Positions 57,147 to 64,000 of a stretch of DNA of 64,000 nucleotides are shown one piece after another. This DNA is from Deinandra increscens subsp. villosa (Eukaryota > Streptophyta > Magnoliopsida > Asterales > Asteraceae), in NCBI GenBank assembly GCA_039602395.1, contig JBCNJP010000006.1:66654509-66718508 (forward strand), read 5' to 3'. Below the pieces are notes generated by a model. The model made no database searches and was not told where the DNA came from. It was given only the letters and a program-made list of their open reading frames with translations. A program made the translations under genes and the position numbers. Within the stretch, counting starts at the first letter, position 1, and the number at the start of each line of letters is the position of its first letter.

Positions 57147-58050
57147 ATGACCGATTCTGGAGCGGGACAAACAAACACGATTATGCACTATAGAGAATCC
57201 GACAGGCTTATTAACTTTCAATGCCCCAAACTCACATCCACAAACTACACCGTTTGGTTCATTGAAATCGAGACGATTTTACTTGCCAATGGACTTTGGA
57301 AAATGATTGAACCCAAAGAGGGTACACAAACTGATGCAAAGAAAGACAACACGACGAATGCATATCTTTTTCAAGCACTTCACGAAGACATGATATTACA
57401 AGTTGCAAAGTACAGATCTGCGAAAGAAATATGGGACTCATTGAAGTACAAAACCTCGGGGTTGAATGAGTACAAATGGCGAAACTACAAACCCTGAGAT
57501 CTCAATTTAAATTACTTGACATGAAGGAAGAAGAAACCTTAGATAGTTTTGTTAGCAAATTAATAAGCATATCCATAAAAGCTAACACACTAGGTACGAC
57601 CTTCGATGACGCAACCCTAGTTAGCAAACTACTACGTGTTATCCCTCAAGATTCAGCCATATGGTAGCTTCTCTCGAGCAAATATCTGATGTAGACACAA
57701 TGTGTATTGAGGAAGTGATAGGTCGACTAAAAGCTTTTGACGAAAGGGTTAAGTAATAAAGAAACCAAGCAAAGAGGTAACAATAATAAGTTGTTATTCA
57801 CACACTGTGAAGGAAGATTAGATCAAAGAAAACACTTTAAAGGAAACACTAGACGAGGTCGAAGAAGAAACAATAGCCAATATGGAGGTGGAGGACACAC
57901 CTCTTGTGAGACGAGAAGAACCGATAAAGAACCACAAGGAAACACTAGTGATGAAACTACAACGGGAATGAAAGATAAATCGCAAATCACATGCTACCGA
58001 TGTTAGAAGCTTGGACATTTTGCCTATGAATGTCCAAACAAAAATAATTA
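57147..58050 (+). pseudogene. Ty1-copia gag with zinc knuckle, multiply broken
   Basis: The ATG at 57147 opens a UBN2-type gag (LTSTNYTVWFIEIETILLAN, then AKEIWDSLKYKTSG). It changes frame near 57480 (LKLLDMKEEETLDSFVSKL-like text), meets stops at about 57664 and 57755, and ends in a zinc knuckle, CYRC then KLGHFAYEC, with an in-frame stop between the cysteines and the histidine. No protease, integrase or RT follows. After the MULE at 58077-58551 the sequence goes quickly to a polypurine-tract-like AAAGGGGAGA (about 59034), so the element is internally deleted. No 5' LTR is seen upstream. Confidence 0.82.
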
Positions 58051-58076
58051 AGAATAATGAATCTATTTTCATTAGA

Positions 58077-58551
58077 GGGAAAAAGACGAAAATAGCTCCT
58101 TTGATTAAGTCTGCGGACGAAAGCATAGCCCATGAAATTTTTTTCCCAACTTTTAGCCCTACCTTAACGGTCGCTAACGACCTCCATTTAAACCCAAAAC
58201 GACCGTTCCTGATGACCAACCACGGTGCAACATGTGTCCACCACGGTCGTTAATACGTTGGAAAGGTCGTCGACGACCATCGTTTTCTGTCAAACGACTG
58301 CCGACTACGTGTGTGGTCGCCAACGACCACGGTCGTTTGACGGAAAACGACGGTCGTCGACGACCTTATCCAACGTATTAACGACCGTGGTGGACACATG
58401 TTGCACAGTGGTTGGTCATCAGGAACGGTCGTTTTTTGTTTAAATGGAGGTCGTTAGCGACCGTTAAGGTAGGGCTAAAAATTGGGAAAAAAATTTCATG
58501 GGCTATTTTCGTCCCAAACTTTGTCAAATAGGCTATTTTCGTCTTTTTCAC
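58077..58551. mobile_element. Foldback MULE-type element, 475 bp, inside the gag pseudogene
   Basis: The ends are inverted (GGGAAAAAGACGAAAATAGC and GCTATTTTCGTCTTTTTCAC) and most of the element pairs with itself. Internal palindromes GGTCGTCGACGACC occur on both sides of the axis. The 9-bp target duplication TTCATTAGA is at 58068-58076 and 58552-58560. No transposase. Confidence 0.92.
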
Positions 58552-58560
58552 TTCATTAGA

Positions 58561-59049
58561 ACAGGAAAATGAGTCAAAACTGTTGTTGGCTACATCTACA
58601 TTCACGAAAGCGTAGATAAAAACTTGATCGTGTGAAATGATCAAAGAAAAGATCGATGTGATACGAAGCAACCTGTGAAAGGTGCAATCAAATAATATGT
58701 GATAGATTAAATGAAATCATGTGACTTGATTAATGAAGATTGTGTGAAGCAATCATACGGCTAAACCGTGAAGGATTAGTCAAGAGGCTGTGAAAGTCAA
58801 AAGGGTGTTAAACCTAAAGCAAGAGGTGTGAAATCTTAAACAAAAAAGAAAGAAAAAACATGAGTGATTCAAGTTTAAACTTTGTTTGAAACAATTAGAA
58901 TCTGTGAAAGATAGTTTGTGTGAAACAAACTAAAGAGGCGTGAAGCTTACATTCTATGAAAGATCGAATACAAAAGACATGTGAAACAACCGAAGATCAA
59001 GAGAAGAAATGAAGACTTGGAGAAAGCTAAATTTAAAGGGGAGATTGTT
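58561..59049 (+). mobile_element. copia 3' remnant to polypurine tract and LTR start
   Basis: Repetitive GTGTGAAAC/GTGAAGC-rich text leads to AAAGGGGAGA and TGTTAGATTAAATT (from 59046), as at a copia polypurine tract and 3' LTR start. The LTR is cut almost at once by the LINE fragment. Confidence 0.5.
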
Positions 59050-59400
59050 AGATTAAATTTATTAGTCCAAGACCACCGCAAGCTTTGGGGGCCATTAGAC
59101 GTTCCCATGCAATCCAAGGGATCTTCCGATGTTCCAAAGTGTTGCCCCAAAAAAAGTTTTTTCTTAAGCGTCCGAGTTCGTTGAGGATCGAAACCGGAGC
59201 CCGGAATAAAGAGAGATAATATAAATTATAAAGGAAGGCTGCCAAGAACAGCCCGGAATAAAGAGAGCTAATATAAGGGAAGGCTGCCGAGAACGGATTT
59301 GATTATAGTAAATTTACCTCCTTGAGAAAGTGTAGTTGCTTTCCAATTGCTTAGCCTAGATTTGAACTTCTCTATATAACACATCTTAAACAATTTTAAA
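59050..59400 (-). pseudogene. L1-type LINE fragment (late reverse transcriptase)
   Basis: The minus strand reads FKSRLSNWKATTLSQGGKFT, then SVLGSLPLYYLSLFRAP, LGRLRKNFFWGN, PWIAWERLMAPK and CGGLGL, the segment just after the RT fingers/palm in plant L1 ORF2. A partial duplication of about 48 bp (LGSLPL to SLFRA) sits near 59220-59280. Both ends are lost. Confidence 0.88.
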
Positions 59401-60173
59401 GAACGTAATCGATAGTCACGTTAAACAAAGTTAAACCAAATCTCATTTGCCACCACTAAATATTGTAATGTTTACAAACATTCTCAGATTTTAAGCAAAA
59501 GACTAGTAATTTGAAAAAAAAATTCTAAAGATTTGGATGGAAAACGCCAATCTGCTGCAAAACAAGATAGATAACTAATGTCACTTTATGGTGTATCATG
59601 TTATCAATGTTTAAATATCAAATGCCCTTGCGATTTTATTTTTAATAAATTCATGATTGAAAAGAAAAGAAAAAAAACACTATCTCATGTAAAGGCAATA
59701 AGGCATCACAGATATGTTGGATGCATGATAGAAGGGGATGCCTAATTAAGATGGGAAATCATGATTTAAATGTGAAAAGCAAACACTTGTTATCTCCATG
59801 TAATCAAACACGTACACCATGGAATTAAGGATTAGATTTGGACTTATATTATTAAGTAGGTGTCAAAACTCAAAACCACATGTTGTGACAATAATATTGA
59901 TGTCGTTAAGTTTGTAAAGAGAGACGTATAAAGTTATCGCGCCTCAGTTTTAAATATCAAAGCATAGATAGAAAACCTTTGTGGCAGTATATTCGAAAAT
60001 CACACTAAAGTTAAATCATTGTAAGAAAATGAACATTGAAAAATGAAATGAAATTTACATATACCATATTACCTAAATAAGAAACTATAAAAACCCATCA
60101 ATAAAGTAAAAATATGTCATATTTAACTCGCCTTCGTTTTGAATATAATTCGTATGAAAACATAGATAAAAAT
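59401..60173. other. AT-rich spacer
   Basis: Nothing recognised. Two imperfect copies of an AACATAGATAAAAA-type phrase occur (about 59960 and 60155). Confidence 0.45.
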
Positions 60174-60904
60174 TGTTAGAAATACAGTTTCAACAATACT
60201 GAATAATTGATTGTATAACCACAATAATCTATTACAAAATAACAAATAACGTAAGAAAACATAGCATACACCGGACGATAATCACGAACAGGAGCAGGTC
60301 CGATCCATACAAAGAAACATAAGAAATAGAAAGAGAAAACAAGAATCGGGCTTGTGTTTAACACAATTCACTTAAACATATTCGTAATCTATTCCAAGGG
60401 TACACCGGTTCCAAGTAGTGTACTGTCGGACTTGAGTACTTGCCTGAAAGAAAACCGGAACGGGGCTGCAACTTGAGAGATGAATTGTAGAGTGTTTAGT
60501 TTGTTGTATTTATCATGTTCACGATTATACATGTATATATACACATGATGGTTTATGCCACCATTATGATCATTAAACGGAGTTAATGGTGATTTATGAT
60601 GAGCATAAATAATTAGTTTGGAATGCAAAAAGTTTTGGCAAGCTAAAAGTCGTTTCTAGATACTCGCGTGTTATTTTGGAGACTTTTGACTCAGAAATCT
60701 GTTTTCCACACCCCCTCCCCCTGCGCGCGGGTAGGTGTCAGAGTAAAACACACCCAAGAGCTTGTAAAAGGTTTGGAGACTTACATATATAATCTTGACA
60801 AACCTTTGTTCCCACACCAATATGGGACAAGATGCACTTCACTTTCGAACTTGCACAAACCAATCAATTTTGAGATTGACATCTCATACACACTTTTTCC
60901 TACA
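60174..60904 (-). mobile_element. 3' LTR of a minus-strand Ty1-copia, 731 bp
   Basis: The minus strand begins TGTAGGAAAAAGTGTG (60904) and ends TTTCTAACA (60174), a TG to CA structure. It is preceded on that strand by a purine tract, GTGAGGGAT (60905-60913), and the copia RNase H remnant. Confidence 0.82.
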
Positions 60905-60913
60905 ATCCCTCAC

Positions 60914-61513
60914 ATGAATTAATGGAGGTCGATCTCAGACGCAACAATGTTCCAATTAAGTTTCAACAGTTGAATCTTGCACACGGGTAGGTGTTATCCT
61001 TTGAACCTTCGCTCATGAAACACACTTAGTCTACTGGCTCGGAGTAGGCGACGATGTATTTGAACTCGTCTGCTGTTTGTGTTGGCGACAATACGCTTCA
61101 CACATGACTCTCCTTGACAAAATCAAGTCCTCATAGTTATGTTCCTTATGGTCATGAATATTAGCCTTGTTCCTGTGGGAGCCATTAAGTATTGTGCCCC
61201 TACAATACCCTTCGAAGTGACCCCGTTTCTCTCTCACATAGGTGATTCACCGCGTATGGCTACCTCAGTTGAATCATTAAAAGCCATAGGCTTAGACTCA
61301 TACTTGTCACTTTTGGGAATGGACTAGGAAATGTACTAAGTCCTGTAATACACCCCTTTATAAAACGCGGGGAGTTCATCAATTCCCCCCACAGTGACCT
61401 CACTAATCCATACAATTAGGTTGCCCCATTGAACTCAGATCTTGGGATCTCTAGTCAACTGAGTTAGGTTTTCCTTCATATGAACTTTAGTCTTTCAAGG
61501 GCTTTAGTCTCAT
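60914..61513 (-). other. Untranslated region between copia pol and its 3' LTR
   Basis: No domain is seen. A 68-codon open frame at 61031-61237 is not recognised. The position fits the long 3' leader common in this copia group. Confidence 0.5.
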
Positions 61514-62320
61514 TCACATGGACGATTTCTGAACTAACTCTTTGCTTACGCCTTTTGTTAGCGGATCCGCAATATTATTATTTGACTTCACATAGTCAAC
61601 AGTAATAATTCTCGTAGAGATTAGTTGTCTTAATGTATTATGTCTATGTGTTATATGTCTATTTTTACCATTATACATTGTGCTATGAGCTCTGTTAATT
61701 GCCGATTGGCTATCACAGTGTATACATATAGCCGACACCGGCTTAGGCCATCTTCGTATGTTCTCAATAAATTGATGTAGCCATTCTGCCTCTTCACTCG
61801 CTTTATCTAAAGCGATGAATTCTGATTCCATCGTGGATCTAGCAATTACCGTTTGTTTGGAAGATTTTCACGATATAGCTGCACCTCCAAGTGTGAATAC
61901 ATATCCACTTGTTGCTTTGGACTCATACATACCAGATATCCAAATTTGCATCACAGTGTTCTTCGATAACTACTGGATATCTGTTATAATGTAACCCGTA
62001 TTCCCGAGTGTACCTTAGATACTTATGTAACCTAATCACACAGCTCCAATGAGTTGAACTTGGATTACTCGTGTATCTACTTAGCTTGCTTACAACATAT
62101 AATTTGGTCTTGTACAACTCATCAGATACATCAAACTGCCAATAATTCATGAATACCTAATTGGTTAACAAACTCTCGTCTATTTTTAGCTAGATGATGA
62201 CTCGTGTAAAGGGGAGTTATAGCTATATTAGAGTCATTTGCATTGAACTTCTCAAGAGTTTTGTCCACATAGTGAGTTATTCTTAAAACAATTCCACTTT
62301 GGGTTCGTGTGATTTAAACT
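61514..62320 (-). pseudogene. Ty1-copia RT tail and RNase H, degenerate
   Basis: The minus strand gives SHYVDKTLEKFNANDSNIA near 62270, then VSKLSRYTSNPSSTHW (62100-62050), GLHYNRYPVV, and RNase H MESEFIALDKASEEAEWL, ICIHCDSQSAINRA, RHITHRHNTLRQLI and IADPLTKGV. Stops and frame changes separate the blocks, and the YVDD-bearing half is gone. The adjacent 3' LTR is on the same strand. Confidence 0.87.
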
Positions 62321-62664
62321 CCCAACTACTCTAATTGCACCTACATTCGCGCCACAGCTCCACGCACACGCGGAGTTTTGCGCCAACAACTTGTTCCAAC
62401 ATGGCGCATCAAGTAAAAAAACACAAAGGTGGTTCTCAAAACGTCACATTGCGCCTACATGTTCGCGTGTTTGAGTGTGAGCGTAAGTTTGGGTCGCATG
62501 GATGTAACTTACTCAATCAAACAATCTTTAAGGAGTGCTCCTCCTCATATACCCTTCAAAGGTTTGTTTACCCACCAATGTGGGATTGGTTTTCCATGGT
62601 TCCACTTAAGTTAAATCCATTTTCTCTATCTTTTTTCATCAAACTTTGAACTTTGATATCTCAT
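62321..62664. other. LTR-like remnant without a gene
   Basis: A stretch at about 62560-62625 with TTTGTTTACCCACCAATGTG resembles the CAAACCTTTGTTCCCACACC text inside the LTR at 60174-60904, so it may be another LTR remnant. Confidence 0.4.
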
Positions 62665-63962
62665 TGATAACGGGTGTCGTAACCGCTATACAAATAATCC
62701 TAACTAACCTATAGACAGGGTAAGTCGGGTATCAATCCAGGGGAGTTGGTGGTTATTAGCGACTCTAATTATCTAACCTAAGTTACTGTCACTAACTCAG
62801 ATGAACTAAACTAAACCTAAATACTGAAAATAAGTGCCTCTTGGCTGTTTAATTTGAATGGATTAAAAAGTAAAGAAAACTAATGCTGATTTAACTAGAA
62901 AGCAGAAAACTAAAACGTGACAACCTCAGGATCCCGGTTAACTAATTCCTAATCCTATTCAGTTAATCAATTCAACCCAATCCAACCTACGATCTATTCA
63001 CATGCAACACAAGATAGTCCTGGAGCTATGCTTAGAAAGATAGTCCGGGAGCGGAGAGCGAAACACATTCACAAACCCTAAGTTAAATTGTAAAATCTAT
63101 TCACCTAACATTCAAATCACACACGTGCTAAAGATAGTCCTAGAGCTATGCTATGAAAGGTAGTCCAGGAGCGGGGGGCACATATGCAATCAAAACGCAA
63201 GATAAATAAACTTAAATTGAACATCCATATGAATCAAACATTGTCACTATGTTTATAGAATCAGAAAATAGACAAAGAATAACTGAAAAGAATAGTAACA
63301 CGCTAACCGTTCACCGTCGGTAATCACGCGGACTTAGTCGGACATCACAAACATCTCCAAATGATTAAAAACTAAGAAAACCATGAAAAACTATGAAGAA
63401 ATTCATCTTTGGGGAGTTCTGGTCGGCTACAGCCGAAGTTCTTTTAGAAAAAAACCTAAAAACTGCTTAAATACGTCAAATACCAAAAATCTCGAAAATC
63501 TGCCGACATCGACCCGGATCGTGTCGCGAGGGATTTGAAAGTTTTCCTCGTGACACTCCGGGGGTCCTGGGCTTCGCTGTTTTGGCCCAAAATCTGATCA
63601 GACGCGGCCCAATGCTCCAAATTCAGCCCAATCTCCTTTCTAAACCCAATTTGATATATTTAAAGCCCATTCCTTCAATCCTTGACCCATGTGAATTATT
63701 TCAAATCCCAACAACTCTATTCCGCACTCCCGAACATTCACAACTTTGTCTTTATTTTGCTTGATTAATTCCTCCAAAGCTCGCGTCTTTTCACCTTTAG
63801 TCACCAATGCTTCTAAAACACCTCAAAATGCATAACCTATGACAATTAAACTCAAAACACATCAAGTACAAAATGTAGGATATATCATGTGAATTAATAT
63901 ATTGTAACCATTAAAATTATATGATTAATTATGAGAAACCATTACAAAATATACTCACATCA
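62665..63962 (-). mobile_element. 3' LTR, 1,298 bp, of a retroelement lying beyond the right edge
   Basis: The plus strand runs TGATAACGGGTGTCG to ACTCACATCA (63962). Next to it, 63963-63976 read on the minus strand is a purine-rich TAAGTGTGGGGATG, a polypurine tract, so this is the 3' LTR of a minus-strand element. It shares its TGATAACGG edge and general layout (CTCTTGGCTGTTT, GATCCCGGTT) with the solo LTR at 19450-20578. Confidence 0.8.
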
Positions 63963-64000
63963 CATCCCCACACTTATCTTTTTCCGTCTCGGAAAAACTG

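Noticed and set aside
62335..62649. 104-codon plus-strand frame
   Set aside because: It overlaps LTR-like text with no protein features.

Overview
This window is plant nuclear DNA, almost certainly from an Asteraceae species with a large, repeat-rich genome. The basis is GT-AG introns, tRNA-derived SINEs, Ty1-copia elements, nested LTRs, Helitrons and CACTA elements, a plant DUF538 gene pair, and a longin-annotated transposon protein family that I know mainly from Artemisia/Tanacetum-type genomes (family placement from memory). Two runs of exactly 500 N (7119-7618 and 49047-49546) are assembly gaps of unknown true size. Reading frames that run through them are not real fusions.

Layout, left to right. 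1-7118: cargo of an autonomous-type plant Helitron, a seven-exon RPA1-like gene followed by a multi-exon Rep (HUH)/PIF1-helicase gene cut by the first gap. 7619-9594: 3' half of a Ty1-copia element with an intact RT-RNase H frame and the start of its 3' LTR. 9595-11396: dead L1-type LINE. 11400-19134: decayed DNA with a 404-bp non-autonomous Helitron, a 467-bp tandem duplication, a Myb/SANT-like pseudogene and a 560-bp hAT MITE. 19135-27447: a short-LTR copia interrupted by two solo LTRs (1.13 kb and 2.53 kb), each with an exact 5-bp target duplication. 27893-28400: AT-rich MITE holding a SINE. 28578-44452: an antisense LINE split by a 14,755-bp CACTA element whose 3-bp target duplication and LINE reading frame are both preserved.

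The CACTA (28859-43613) is the most interesting object. I see no transposase in it. It carries a captured cold-shock-domain fragment, a two-exon PB1-like gene, a two-exon gene of about 1,350 codons on the minus strand broken by one homopolymer indel, and a four-exon gene for a 120-residue coiled-coil protein with a basic tail. It also has a six-unit 150-bp subterminal array, a smaller Helitron nested inside it, and a mirrored low-complexity block.

44805-55003: a segmental duplication of about 4 kb carrying two DUF538 genes that differ by four synonymous changes and one 9-bp in-frame indel. Each copy has private insertions made after duplication (a LINE stub and an LTR in copy 1, a MULE MITE in copy 2), and a 1.15-kb tandem repeat follows copy 2. 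55205-64000: a second copy of the MITE, a three-armed palindrome, a gag pseudogene split by a foldback MULE, a LINE fragment, a decayed minus-strand copia with its 3' LTR, and the 3' LTR of another minus-strand retroelement whose body lies beyond the window.

The only clear candidates for host genes are the two DUF538 copies. Nearly everything else is mobile or derived from mobile DNA. Age order can be read from nesting: LINE, then CACTA, then Helitron; copia, then solo LTRs; MITE, then SINE; segmental duplication, then LINE stub or MULE MITE.
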